NCBI GenBank assembly: GCA_910579655.1
Contig: CAJTVE010000003.1
Coordinates: 21,472 to 85,471 of the forward strand
DNA: 64,000 nucleotides
Source of the DNA: an uncultured Allobaculum sp.
Lineage (GTDB): Bacteria > Bacillota_I > Bacilli_A > Erysipelotrichales > Erysipelotrichaceae
Direction: 5' to 3'
Shown here one piece after another: positions 44,634 to 53,392 of this stretch (positions are counted from its first letter, which is position 1; the number at the start of each line of letters is the position of its first letter). A program made the position numbers and the translations under genes. The notes beneath the pieces are model-generated. The model was not told where the DNA came from and ran no database searches. It saw nothing but the letters and a program-made list of their open reading frames with translations.

Positions 44634-45167
44634 TTAAGCTTCTGCCAACTCATCGCAATCTGGTACGTTCCATCTTGGATCGCTCAGATCAACCGGTTTG
44701 TCATTGAGTGTGGCCGAAACCAGTTTGTCTGCCAGATAGTTGAGTTCCATATAGAACAACGGTATAGAGGTCTGCATGTAGTAAAGAAAAATCAGATCCC
44801 CTTTCCATAGATTCAGCTCACGGATCTGCTGCCAGTTTTTCCAGACCAGGTCCCCTTCTGGACAGTCTGCCAGACTGCCTTCATAATCGGTGCCCGTATA
44901 CAGAAACATCAGCTCAGAAAACAGTTCGTCTTCTGGATTTTTCCGAAAATTAAACGTGATGATGGCCCTGAGCGTTGGATCTTTCCAGTCCAGGCCGGTT
45001 TCTTCCCTGCACTCGCGCTTCATACAGGCCAGTACGGTTTCTCCATTTTCGAGCTTGCCGCCAATCCCGATCCACTTATCCTGGTTGATATCGTGCTTCT
45101 TCTTTACGCGGTGCAGCATCAGTACTTCATCCTGATGGCAGATATAGCCAAGCGTTGTTACAACCAT
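44634..45167 (-). CDS. Nudix hydrolase (8-oxo-dGTP diphosphatase-like)
   Basis: A 177-residue protein with a complete Nudix box: GGKLENGETVLACMKREC continuing REETGL, so the REUXEEXGU glutamates are present. The N-terminus VVTTLGYICHQDEVLMLHRV is like MutT-type members, and a C-terminal extension of about 45 residues follows the domain. It may clean up oxidised nucleotides, but the substrate cannot be read. The start at 45167 is chosen because GGAGGAACTGAAC precedes it; a longer in-frame start would lack a site. Confidence 0.88.
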   Translation of the reverse strand: MVVTTLGYICHQDEVLMLHRVKKKHDINQDKWIGIGGKLENGETVLACMKRECREETGLDWKDPTLRAIITFNFRKNPEDELFSELMFLYTGTDYEGSLADCPEGDLVWKNWQQIRELNLWKGDLIFLYYMQTSIPLFYMELNYLADKLVSATLNDKPVDLSDPRWNVPDCDELAEA

Positions 45168-45342
45168 GTTCAGTTCCTCCATCTTCTTGATCGTCGGATT
45201 CGTGATTTTCAGGGAATCTGGCAATCATGTTCTGTCTGATTTTTTTGAATCCTTCAATGATCTGACTGTCATTGTAAGCCAGGTAAGGAATGCTGGAAAC
45301 TTTCTTCACCTAGACTTGGTCATCACGACGGTTTGTCTGATA

Positions 45343-45371
45343 AAAAAGAGTCCGGTTTTTCGGACTCTTTT
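45343..45371. terminator. Terminator of the MupG-like gene
   Basis: AAAAGAGTCCG pairs with CGGACTCTTTT over a 6-base loop; symmetric and usable in both directions. Confidence 0.9.
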
Positions 45372-45398
45372 AATCGTGAATGGATTTTCTGGCTCAAT

Positions 45399-46487
45399 TT
45401 ATTCGATGACCTTGAATGGTGCAAATGGCTTCAGGGCATCGAGCAGGTGCATTTCTTCTGGCGGGATATGACCAATGACATTTTTACGCTCATCTACTGG
45501 CATGTCTTTTAAAACCACATGCAGCTCGCCTTTATAGCGGCCATAGCCATCGTTGAAGATGATCAGATCCCCACGTTTGATTGGACGGTTGTTCGCTGGC
45601 GCAATGCTTTCGTTGGCGAATGTGATGCGCGGCATGGTCGAACGGGCGCTGTACTCAGACATATCACCACGTACATAGTGTGGATGTTCATAAAGAATCT
45701 TGCGTTCTACTTCGGTCAGTTCTTTTTCAAGAACCGGCTTAATGTTCAGAATACCTGGCTGAAGTTTGGAGAGTTCTTTGAGTTCTTCTTCGGTTGGATA
45801 GCAGTTGGCAATCAGGATATCGTCCACATTGCCTTCCGCAATCAGCAGTCTTGCCTGGGCGTCAAGGGGCAGATCGCGGTGGTCTTCTAAAGTAACCAGA
45901 CCTTCTTTGACTGGCCAGGGACCAAAAGCATCTGGATTGCTGGAGCCGATAAAGGCTGCGATTGGCAGATTTTGGGCTTTGATTTTCTCGTTGCATTTGC
46001 GGAAATGATCCAGAGACAGACCAGAGTAGCGCATTGGATAGAAATTGTGGCAGGTAGTTAAGTGTGCACGGTCGGGATGGTGACTGCAGACATTGTCGAT
46101 GTAATCATTGAGCGGGCTGGCGTTCAGTTCGATTTTCAAACCTTGCGGGTTGGTCGTCATCAGCGATTCTTCCATACCGGTAAATCCTTCGTCCAGACGG
46201 ATACCGTCGGCATGCATATCTTTGAAAAACTGCAGATCGTTCCACTCTACGCCAAGTCTTTTCAGGACATAAGGAGCGATGTCCAGAAAAACTTCCATGC
46301 CTTTTTCGTGGGCGAAGTCATTGAGATCGCGGAATTCTTCAATCAGTTGTTCTTTGGTTTTTCCTTCAACGGAAAGCAGGCAGGAGAAGATCCGGGAGAA
46401 GCCATACTTGCTGGCAAGATTAATATATGCCTTGATATTTTCCATTGAATCGTGTTCCGGGTAAACGGAAATTCCTAAACGGGCCAT
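45399..46487 (-). CDS. mupG: MupG/DUF871 family TIM-barrel protein
   Basis: A 362-residue cytosolic protein. MARLGISVYPEHDSMENIKA begins the barrel; LLSVEGKTKEQLIEEFRDLN, GIRLDEGF and HNFYPMRYSGLS are typical. In S. aureus MupG is the 6-phospho-N-acetylmuramidase of cell-wall sugar recycling and works with MurP and MurR. None of those partners, nor murQ, is adjacent here, so the role is inferred from family only. The gene is monocistronic with AGGAGG-like sequence before the ATG. Confidence 0.85.
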   Translation of the reverse strand: MARLGISVYPEHDSMENIKAYINLASKYGFSRIFSCLLSVEGKTKEQLIEEFRDLNDFAHEKGMEVFLDIAPYVLKRLGVEWNDLQFFKDMHADGIRLDEGFTGMEESLMTTNPQGLKIELNASPLNDYIDNVCSHHPDRAHLTTCHNFYPMRYSGLSLDHFRKCNEKIKAQNLPIAAFIGSSNPDAFGPWPVKEGLVTLEDHRDLPLDAQARLLIAEGNVDDILIANCYPTEEELKELSKLQPGILNIKPVLEKELTEVERKILYEHPHYVRGDMSEYSARSTMPRITFANESIAPANNRPIKRGDLIIFNDGYGRYKGELHVVLKDMPVDERKNVIGHIPPEEMHLLDALKPFAPFKVIE

Positions 46488-46732
46488 GTGTCCTCCTCAT
46501 TCAGTTTTGTTCTGAATGTTCGTTATTTTGACTATAGCATCCTCTTCTTTTCCGACAAGATAGACTTTTTCCGCATCTGAGGAAATCATTCCTCTTCTTC
46601 GTCTTTTTGCCTGTCACCATCTTTTTTCAGGCTCTTCTTTGTCTTTCTGATCTTTTTTAATTCTGGTCCCTCTTTCCTTCTTGAATCTGATCTGTCTCAG
46701 GAATTCGGCTTCAAAAAGTCAGGCGCAATAAC
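46488..46732. other. Intergenic region upstream of the tRNA
   Basis: About 245 pyrimidine-rich bases with no gene seen. It carries the promoter of the leftward MupG-like gene near 46520, which I cannot resolve clearly. Confidence 0.3.
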
Positions 46733-46762
46733 TTGCATCTTTTGAAGAAGTTCTGCTAGAAT
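46733..46762 (+). promoter_or_regulatory. Upstream promoter for the tRNA unit
   Basis: TTGCAT (46733-46738), an 18-base spacer and TAGAAT (46757-46762). A perfect 7-bp stem-loop AGGCAAG/CTTGCCT (46775-46794) follows in the transcript leader. Confidence 0.4.
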
Positions 46763-46836
46763 AGCTGAGTCGCAAGGCAAGTCGCGGCTTGCCTGGACTG
46801 CTCTTTGTATCCGCACAAAAAACTATGAATTTCGGC

Positions 46837-46867
46837 TTGAATTTCATTGTGACTGTGCTAATATAGT
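46837..46867 (+). promoter_or_regulatory. Promoter directly upstream of tRNA-Lys
   Basis: TTGAAT (46837-46842) pairs with either TAATAT (16-base spacer) or TATAGT (46862-46867, 19-base spacer), ending 12 bases before the tRNA. Confidence 0.5.
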
Positions 46868-46879
46868 GAGGCAGTTACT

Positions 46880-46955
46880 GGATCCTTAGCTCAGTTGGCA
46901 GAGCAACTGACTCTTAATCAGTGGGTCTAGGGTTCGAATCCCTAAGGATCCACCA
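46880..46955 (+). tRNA. tRNA-Lys (anticodon CUU)
   Basis: A 76-base cloverleaf: acceptor GGATCCT/AGGATCC, D-arm with AGCTCAGTTGGCAGAGC, anticodon stem ACTGA/TCAGT around loop CTCTTAA with anticodon CTT (reads AAG), T-arm TAGGGTTCGAATCCCTA, discriminator A and an encoded CCA. It stands alone with its own promoter and terminator. Confidence 0.98.
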
Positions 46956-46967
46956 GTAGAACACAAC

Positions 46968-47004
46968 ACCACGACTTGTATCTTGATACAGTCGTGGTTT
47001 TTTT
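46968..47004 (+). terminator. Terminator of tRNA-Lys
   Basis: ACCACGACT pairs with AGTCGTGGT, extended by GTATC/GATAC, with a T-run of seven. Confidence 0.95.
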
Positions 47005-47517
47005 ATGCCTGCCTCCGGTCCGTCTCACCAGATCCCATGCAATCCCCCGCCTTGCCCAGATCGGATTCTCTATCCTTCAAAGGAATGAATACTGACTGAA
47101 GACCGTTGCCTTTTGAATTTCCGGCAAGCAGGTTCTTCATTGACTTTTGTCAGAGCGGATAGCATTTTATAAAACATTTCGGTTTATATTTTTCTCTGTT
47201 TTCTTGTCAGTTTTGTTGCAATTTTTCAGACAATACGATTTTCATTTTTTCAGTTTCCGCTAACTCTTTCAATCTCAGGTATTCTTGAAGGGAGAAACTG
47301 GAATTAAGCGATTTTGATTTTCATTTCGCTTAAAATAAACAATAACAGGATCGCAGATCCAGCATTCGCCATTTCAGGCTTTTAGTCAGTTCATGCTGAA
47401 AACAGCCCTCACTTTTCTTTTCCATTTCGAGTACCCCTCCTGCAAAAATAGCGATTGCCTGATTTCTTTTGGTGAATGGATCTCTGCGGTCATTCTGTTT
47501 TGACTTATACAAATCGC

Positions 47518-47560
47518 TATGCACGCATAGCTTGAATACCTGTTTCCTGTCAGGAAACCC
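47518..47560 (+). promoter_or_regulatory. Two palindromes upstream of the histidine phosphatase gene
   Basis: GCTATGC-AC-GCATAGC (47518-47533) and GTTTCCTG-T-CAGGAAAC (47544-47560) are both perfect and lie between a TTGACT and the ribosome binding site (AAAGGA, 47565-47570). They may be operators or hairpins in the leader. The rest of 47005-47517 holds no gene I can support. Confidence 0.45.
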
Positions 47561-47578
47561 AGAAAGGACATTTTTTGA

Positions 47579-48274
47579 ATGAAACTTTACGTCATGCGCC
47601 ACGGCCAGACCAGCCGTAACAAGATCAACCACGTGTTAGGACGCAGTGACCTCCCCCTTGACCACACTGGAATTGGTCAGGCCGCTACCGCTGGCATCAA
47701 ACTGGGAAATATTCACTTTGATGCCATTTACTCTTCCCCCATGAAACGCGCATATCAGACGGCTGAGGCTGTCTGCAAATACCAGACCAATCCGGCTCCC
47801 ATTCTTGTGGACAAAAGACTGATCGAACAGAACTTCGGAATTTTTGAAGGATTGAGCCGTGAAGATGAAACCTATCAGGCTGAAAAGAAAGAATACTTTA
47901 AACCATTTGAAGGCGGTGAATCCTATCTGGACGTTGCGGCCCGCGTCTATAATTTCCTGGATGATCTGACCAAGGAATCCTGCAAGACCAAACGGGAAAA
48001 CATCCTGATTACCACCCACGGCGGCATTGCCCGGCTCATTGAAAACTACTTCAACGGCATGTCCAATGATGATTTCCGTACCTATTTCATGAAAAACTGC
48101 GAGGTCCGCATTTATGACTTTCCCAAAAAGAGAATTGATCAGCTAAAAGCCCTGGATGAATTTGAGCTCGAGCAGCTTGAAAATAAAATTCCGGAACTGG
48201 AACAAGAGAAAAAAGAAATGAAAACTGAGCGATGGCACTGCTCAGGCGTCAGACCATCGGATCTGAAGAAATGA
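47579..48274 (+). CDS. Histidine phosphatase (phosphoglycerate mutase family)
   Basis: A 231-residue protein with the catalytic MKLYVMRHGQTSRNKINHVL (phospho-His in RHG) and the second active-site THGGIARL. A Glu in QNFGIFEGLS is the likely acid. The C-terminus adds a Glu/Lys-rich helix (residues about 190-220). Members dephosphorylate small molecules or peptides; the substrate is not evident. The stop overlaps the next gene (ATGA), so it is translationally coupled to the GTPase-nuclease fusion. Confidence 0.9.
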   Translation: MKLYVMRHGQTSRNKINHVLGRSDLPLDHTGIGQAATAGIKLGNIHFDAIYSSPMKRAYQTAEAVCKYQTNPAPILVDKRLIEQNFGIFEGLSREDETYQAEKKEYFKPFEGGESYLDVAARVYNFLDDLTKESCKTKRENILITTHGGIARLIENYFNGMSNDDFRTYFMKNCEVRIYDFPKKRIDQLKALDEFELEQLENKIPELEQEKKEMKTERWHCSGVRPSDLKK

Positions 48275-50778
48275 GAACTCTGACAACAGGAATTCTGGCG
48301 CATGTTGACGCAGGCAAAACAACCTGTATTGAAAGCATGCTTGTGGATGCCGGAATTCTCAAAAAAGCCGGCCGGGTTGACCATCAGAACGCCTTTCTGG
48401 ATTATGACGAAATGGAGCGGGCCCGCGGCATTACGATCTATTCCAAACAAGCGGGGCTGGAATGGAAAGACACGCGGATCAATCTGATCGATACCCCGGG
48501 TCATGCAGACTTTTCCGCTGAAATGGAGCGGACCTTATCCGTTCTTGATACCGCAATCGTGCTGGTCAGTGCCCTGGATGGCGTCCAGTCCCATACCCGC
48601 ACCATCTGGAAATGCCTGCAAACCTACCAGATTCCGGCAATTCTTTTCGTCAACAAAATGGATGCTGCCCATTTATCCAAAGAAGAACTGATCCACTCTC
48701 TTCGTACGTTAGATGACCGGATCGTAGATCTGGATGCTCAGGACTGGATTGAACAGTTTGCCTCACTCGACGAAGATCTGCTCAATGAATTTCTCGAAAC
48801 CGAAACCCTGAGCCAAAAGTCGATGGCCAAAGCGGTGATGGAACGCAAGGCGTTTTTGGTGCTGTTTGGATCCGCTCTCAAAAACGAAGGGGTCAGACAG
48901 CTGCTGGATGCGCTGGTCTCTTTTACCGTGCCCAAAGACTATCCAGATCAGTTTGGCGCCCGCGTTTTTAAAGTCACAACCGATGAAACCTCCATGCCAA
49001 TCGTTCATCTCAAAATTACCGGCGGTGTTTTAAAAGCCAAAGAAATCATCAATGATCAGAAAGTCGACCAGATCCGGATCTACCAGGGCAAAGGCTTCCA
49101 GTCTGTTCCTGAAGCGAAAGCCGGTGAAGTTGTTTCGGTTAAAGGCTTAAAAGATCTGGTGCCAGGCGATGGGCTTGGCTTTGAAACAGCCAAGCCCAAA
49201 GCTTTGCTTTCCCCGGCTCTGTATTATGAACTGATTCTGCCCGAAGGCATTGACCCAGTTCAGATGATGGGCTGGATGAAAGTACTGATGATGGAAGATC
49301 CTTCCCTGCAAGTCGAATTCAACGAACAAAATCAGGCGATTTCCATTCATTTAATGGGATCGATTCAAAAAGAAGTCCTGAAAAAGAAAATTCTTGAAAA
49401 ATCCGGCTTTCAGGTCGAATTTGGACCCGGGCAGATTGTCTATAAGGAAACCATTGCCGATGAAGTCTTCGGATATGGCCACTTTGAACCACTGCGCCAT
49501 TATGCTGAAGTCCATCTGCTTTTAGAGCCAGGCGAACGCAATTCGGGGCTGACTTTCTCCTCGAAAGTTCCCCGCGATATTCTCTCGCTTAACTGGCAGC
49601 GCCTGATTTTATCCGCACTGTCCGACTGGAAAATTCCCGGGGTTTTAACCCGCTCACCACTGACCGATGTCAAAATCACGCTGGTCAACGGGCGGGCTCA
49701 CCAGAAACATACATCCGGCGGCGATTTCCGTCAGGCTGCTCATCGGGCCGTTCGTCAGGGCCTGATGAAAGCTGAAAGCATTCTGCTTGAACCCTATTTC
49801 TCCTTTGAAATTCATGTGCCTAGTGAACATCTGTCCAAAGTGCTCTATCAGCTGGATGTGCGCAAGGCTTCCGTTGAAGTCAAAGAACTGGAAAACGGCC
49901 TGGTATTGATTACCGGCCGCGGTCCAGTGCGCACTTTACTGAACTTTCAGGAAGAACTGGCCCGGGCCTCCAAAGGAACGGCCTCGTTTGCCAGTGAAAC
50001 CAGCGGCTATGATGTCTGTCAGGAAAGTGAAACCATTATTGAACAGATTGGCTATGATCCAGCTTCCGACCGCCGCAACCCGGCCGCTTCCGTTTTCTGC
50101 TCCAATGGCAGCGGAACAATTGTCGAATGGGATGAAGTCGAAGATCATCTTCACATTCCAGTTGATACCCGCCAGTCTATTGAAAGCTTCTCCGTCAATT
50201 CCGGAAAAGTCAGCGACGAAGAACTGCGCCGGGCCTTTGGTAATGCGGGCGGTGCCAACCGCAACGAAAAGAAATCTTTCTCCACTCGTAAAAAACGTAC
50301 AGAACTGTCTTTGGAGCCAGCCAGTGTCAAGAGCTTCTCCAATCTGCCGATCTGTCTGCTTGTCGATGGCTATAACATGATCTATTCATGGCCAGAGCTT
50401 AAAGCACTTGCCGCTAAAAGCCTGCATTCTGCCCGTGAGCAGCTCATCAGCATGCTGGTTAACTACCAGGGCTATCGCGGCTGGTCAATGATCATTGTCT
50501 TTGATGGCACAAAACAGAAAGGCTCTCATGGCTCGAGCAGCCGCAATGGGTCTTCTTCGATTGTCTATACGCCAGCAGGGATGACTGCCGACAGCTATAT
50601 CGAAAAGAAAGTGCATGACTTGCGGGGAAAATTCGAATGCATTGCGGCAACCAGTGATGCACTGATCCAGAACTCTGTTATTTCTCATGGTGCCCGTCGC
50701 ATTTCAGCTCGTGAATTACAGGGCATGGTTCGCGGCGTGAATGCCAGAGCTTTTGAAGATCTGAAATCTGTTCGCTAG
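48271..50778 (+). CDS. TetM-like ribosomal GTPase fused to Rae1/YacP nuclease domain
   Basis: An 835-residue fusion. Residues 1-660 are EF-G/TetM-like: GTPase motifs AHVDAGKTT, RGITI, DTPGHADF and NKMD; then EF-G domains II-V (for example HKTSGGDF as QKHTSGGDFRQAAHRAVRQG). After a Ser/Lys-rich linker, residues about 690-830 form a NYN domain like B. subtilis Rae1 (YacP): LLVDGYNMIYSWPELK, IVFDGTKQKGSHG, TADSYIEKKVHDL and GARRISAREL. Rae1 cleaves mRNA in the ribosomal A site and TetM-type GTPases bind the same site, so a combined factor that opens and cleaves is plausible but inferred. ATGA-coupled to the upstream phosphatase. Confidence 0.92.
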   Translation: MRTLTTGILAHVDAGKTTCIESMLVDAGILKKAGRVDHQNAFLDYDEMERARGITIYSKQAGLEWKDTRINLIDTPGHADFSAEMERTLSVLDTAIVLVSALDGVQSHTRTIWKCLQTYQIPAILFVNKMDAAHLSKEELIHSLRTLDDRIVDLDAQDWIEQFASLDEDLLNEFLETETLSQKSMAKAVMERKAFLVLFGSALKNEGVRQLLDALVSFTVPKDYPDQFGARVFKVTTDETSMPIVHLKITGGVLKAKEIINDQKVDQIRIYQGKGFQSVPEAKAGEVVSVKGLKDLVPGDGLGFETAKPKALLSPALYYELILPEGIDPVQMMGWMKVLMMEDPSLQVEFNEQNQAISIHLMGSIQKEVLKKKILEKSGFQVEFGPGQIVYKETIADEVFGYGHFEPLRHYAEVHLLLEPGERNSGLTFSSKVPRDILSLNWQRLILSALSDWKIPGVLTRSPLTDVKITLVNGRAHQKHTSGGDFRQAAHRAVRQGLMKAESILLEPYFSFEIHVPSEHLSKVLYQLDVRKASVEVKELENGLVLITGRGPVRTLLNFQEELARASKGTASFASETSGYDVCQESETIIEQIGYDPASDRRNPAASVFCSNGSGTIVEWDEVEDHLHIPVDTRQSIESFSVNSGKVSDEELRRAFGNAGGANRNEKKSFSTRKKRTELSLEPASVKSFSNLPICLLVDGYNMIYSWPELKALAAKSLHSAREQLISMLVNYQGYRGWSMIIVFDGTKQKGSHGSSSRNGSSSIVYTPAGMTADSYIEKKVHDLRGKFECIAATSDALIQNSVISHGARRISARELQGMVRGVNARAFEDLKSVR

Positions 50779-50881
50779 CGGACGACAGATCAAAACCGCT
50801 ACTGAATCAAGCAATCCTTACGAATGAGTGGTCATCCCGAATCGAATAACCGCCCAGTCAACACCATATCCATACCAGTCA

Positions 50882-50908
50882 GCCAGACCTTTGGGGTCTG
50901 GCTTTTTT
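50882..50908 (+). terminator. Terminator of the phosphatase-GTPase unit
   Basis: GCCAGACC pairs with GGTCTGGC over a 5-base loop, followed by six T. Confidence 0.9.
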
Positions 50909-50991
50909 CGATCACTTTTCAAAAAACAAGTCGATTTTCCCATCTTTTTCAGGTGTTTTCCGGAATTTCAATCAAATTGCGGCCAATTTAT

Positions 50992-51019
50992 TTGTATTCA
51001 TTCAAATTCCGGGTAAGAT
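50992..51019 (+). promoter_or_regulatory. Promoter of the lysine operon
   Basis: TTGTAT (50992-50997), a 16-base spacer and TAAGAT (51014-51019), placing the transcript start just before the riboswitch. Confidence 0.55.
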
Positions 51020-51032
51020 TGGACAAAAGAAA

Positions 51033-51196
51033 AGCGATAGAGGTTGCACCAATGACTGATGCTCTGGAAGCCGGCAGGCGTCTGACCGGGCATTAAGCAA
51101 AGGTGCCGAACTGGATTTTCAGGCATGGAAATCCGGTGGGCCAGCGGAAAATATCTTCTGGACTGTCTACAAGAAAGCTTGTAGGAGGGCTATCAC
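51033..51196 (+). promoter_or_regulatory. Lysine riboswitch (L box)
   Basis: The aptamer opens with GATAGAGGTTGC and closes with GGAGGGCTATC, the hallmark ends of the B. subtilis lysC element; inside, GGTGCCGAA, GGGCCAGCGG and GGACTGTC correspond to conserved core positions. It controls transcription of the downstream meso-diaminopimelate/lysine genes by responding to lysine. Identification is by eye against the known lysC leader. Confidence 0.93.
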
Positions 51197-51215
51197 CACC
51201 GATGAGAATGTTCTT

Positions 51216-51251
51216 CAGTGAGATAGTCGATCTATTTCACTGCTTTTTTTT
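51216..51251 (+). terminator. Riboswitch terminator
   Basis: CAGTGAGATAG pairs with CTATTTCACTG over a 5-base loop, then C and eight T. The lysA ribosome binding site GGAGG starts right after the T-run. In high lysine this terminator should form. Confidence 0.9.
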
Positions 51252-51263
51252 GGAGGAAAATTT

Positions 51264-52580
51264 ATGAATAACGGAATTGAAATCCGAAACGGGCAGGCTC
51301 TGATCGGCAATGTCAGCGTGAGCGAACTGGCAAGACGCTGTCATACACCGCTTTATATTTACGATCAGACTGCTCTTGAAGATCGGATGAAAGAGTTTAT
51401 CGACAACTTTCAAAGCGAGAAGTTCAACACATCGGTTCTGTATGCCAGCAAAGCTTTTTCCTGCATTGCGATGTACAAGCTTTGCGCCCACTACGGTCTT
51501 GGCCTGGATGTGGTCAGCGGCGGTGAGCTTTACACCGCCTACAAAGCCGGCTTTGATTTAAGCAAAGTCTATTTCCATGGCAATAACAAGTCTGTCTGGG
51601 AACTGGAAATGGCCCTGAAACTTGGCGTTGGAACCATTGTAGTCGATAACCTGATGGAAGCTGAACTTCTGGCTTCTTTAAAACAGAAACCAGAATACGA
51701 ACACTGGCGGATCAAAACCGTGCTGCGCATCAATCCAGGGATTGAAGCCCACACCCATAAATACATACAGACCGCCTATATCGATTCAAAATTTGGTATC
51801 TCGATTCTGAAAATGGACGAAATTGCCCAGGTTGTTTCTGTACTGCAAGCCGCGCCTGGTATTTCCTTTGATGGCTTCCATGCCCATATCGGCTCTCAGA
51901 TCTTTGAAAAAGGCGCCTTCATGGCGGAAATCACGAAAGTCTGCCAGTTTGCACGTGACTTTGAAGATGCGTTTGGACTGGTTACCCGTACGCTCGATTT
52001 TGGCGGCGGCTTTGGTGTCTGGTATACCGATGCCGATCAGCCCGTTTCCATTGCCGAAATCTGTCAGGACATCGTTCATCAGTCCGAACTGGAAAAAGAA
52101 CGCCTGAATCTTTCGTTGGAAACGATCTGCATTGAACCTGGCCGATCGATCGTGGCCGAAGCGGGGTATCAGCTGTATGAAATCGGCTTTTTAAAGGAAA
52201 CACAGAACCGCAAATACATCTTTATCGATGGCGGTATGACCGATAACATCCGCCCTGCCCTCTATCAGGCTGATTATTCTTTTGATGTTGCGACCAATAT
52301 GGACAGCGAAAAAACCGAAACCGTGACCATTGCCGGCAAGTGCTGCGAAAGCGGCGATCTGCTTGGCGAAAATATCCTGCTCCAGCCCTGCAAGAGCGGT
52401 GATCTGCTGCTGGTTCATTCCACAGGTGCCTATGGATATTCGATGGCGAGCAACTATAACAAGCTTCCTTTTGCGGGCGTGGTCTTTGTCAAAGACGGTC
52501 AGATTTTCTGGGCGATCAAACCACAGAGCTTCGATGAACTGATCGAGCGGGAAACGGTTGTTCTGGAGGAAGTGCAATGA
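51264..52580 (+). CDS. lysA: Diaminopimelate decarboxylase
   Basis: It decarboxylates meso-DAP to lysine with PLP. Visible: VLYASKAFSCIAMYKLCAHY (the PLP lysine), GLDVVSGGELYTA, DGFHAHIGSQIF, DFGGGFGVWY, IEPGRSIVAEAG and CCESGDLLGEN (substrate-binding Cys). Length 438 is normal. Placing lysA first in the operon, behind the lysine riboswitch, fits direct end-product control. The stop overlaps dapF as ATGA. Confidence 0.97.
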   Translation: MNNGIEIRNGQALIGNVSVSELARRCHTPLYIYDQTALEDRMKEFIDNFQSEKFNTSVLYASKAFSCIAMYKLCAHYGLGLDVVSGGELYTAYKAGFDLSKVYFHGNNKSVWELEMALKLGVGTIVVDNLMEAELLASLKQKPEYEHWRIKTVLRINPGIEAHTHKYIQTAYIDSKFGISILKMDEIAQVVSVLQAAPGISFDGFHAHIGSQIFEKGAFMAEITKVCQFARDFEDAFGLVTRTLDFGGGFGVWYTDADQPVSIAEICQDIVHQSELEKERLNLSLETICIEPGRSIVAEAGYQLYEIGFLKETQNRKYIFIDGGMTDNIRPALYQADYSFDVATNMDSEKTETVTIAGKCCESGDLLGENILLQPCKSGDLLLVHSTGAYGYSMASNYNKLPFAGVVFVKDGQIFWAIKPQSFDELIERETVVLEEVQ

Positions 52581-53392
52581 GAATTCCGGTCTGTAAATAC
52601 CATGGAGCCGGCAATGACTTTGTCATGCTTGACTATGAAGTCTTTGCCTCGCTCAACGATCCCATCGATTTTATCGTCAAAGTATGCGATCGGCATACCG
52701 GTATTGGCGCCGATGGCCTGATCGCCGTCAAAAAAGACCCGCTGGAAATGGTCTACTACAATCAGGATGGTTCAAGAGCGCCAATGTGCGGCAATGGGAT
52801 CCGCTGCTTTGCCCGTTATTGTTTCGATCACGGCTTTGATCTGCCCGATCCTTTCCCAGTTCAGACACTGGCTGGCGAGAAAGTGATCTCGATTCTCAAT
52901 ACCGATCCTTTCCTTGTGCGAGTCGATATGGACAAGCCCCTCTGGGATCCGGCCCTGATTGGAACCGATCAGAAAATCTGGGACTATCCGCTGGAAATCG
53001 ATGGTAAAACTTACAGGCTGTACTCCTTTTTCATGTCGACTGTCCACACGGTCATTTTCTGCGAGGACGCCCTGGGAGATATTGAAGAAACTGGCCGCAA
53101 AATCTGTCATCATCCCCTGTTCAAAGAACAGACCAATGTCAACTTTGTTACCGTTGTCGATGATACCCATTTACAGGTGCAGACCTATGAGCGGGGCTGC
53201 GGCGTCACCTTAGCGTGTGGAACTGGCGTGTGCGCGAGTGCCTATACGGCTCATGCTTTAAACAAAACCAAAGAAAAAGTGTCCGTCGAACTGAAAAAAG
53301 CCGGACTGGAAATTGAAATTAGCGCAGATGATCACGTCTTCATGACGGGTCCTGCCAAGAAAATTATTGAAGGAGAGTACGAATATGACTAA
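52577..53392 (+). CDS. dapF: Diaminopimelate epimerase
   Basis: It converts LL-DAP to meso-DAP. The two catalytic cysteines are seen in PMCGNGIRCFARYCFDHGF and GVTLACGTGVCASAYTAHAL, and YHGAGNDFVMLDYE is the N-terminal signature. Length 271 is normal. GGAGG lies before the ATG within the end of lysA. The stop overlaps dapA by eight bases. Confidence 0.97.
   Translation: MRIPVCKYHGAGNDFVMLDYEVFASLNDPIDFIVKVCDRHTGIGADGLIAVKKDPLEMVYYNQDGSRAPMCGNGIRCFARYCFDHGFDLPDPFPVQTLAGEKVISILNTDPFLVRVDMDKPLWDPALIGTDQKIWDYPLEIDGKTYRLYSFFMSTVHTVIFCEDALGDIEETGRKICHHPLFKEQTNVNFVTVVDDTHLQVQTYERGCGVTLACGTGVCASAYTAHALNKTKEKVSVELKKAGLEIEISADDHVFMTGPAKKIIEGEYEYD

Noticed and set aside
44311-44637. 108-codon rightward frame between MATE and Nudix genes
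   Set aside because: No ribosome binding site, no domain, and it reads into the end of the convergent Nudix gene.
45127-45309. Leftward 60-codon frame upstream of and overlapping the Nudix gene
   Set aside because: It starts with GTG without a ribosome binding site and overlaps the well-supported Nudix start in another frame.
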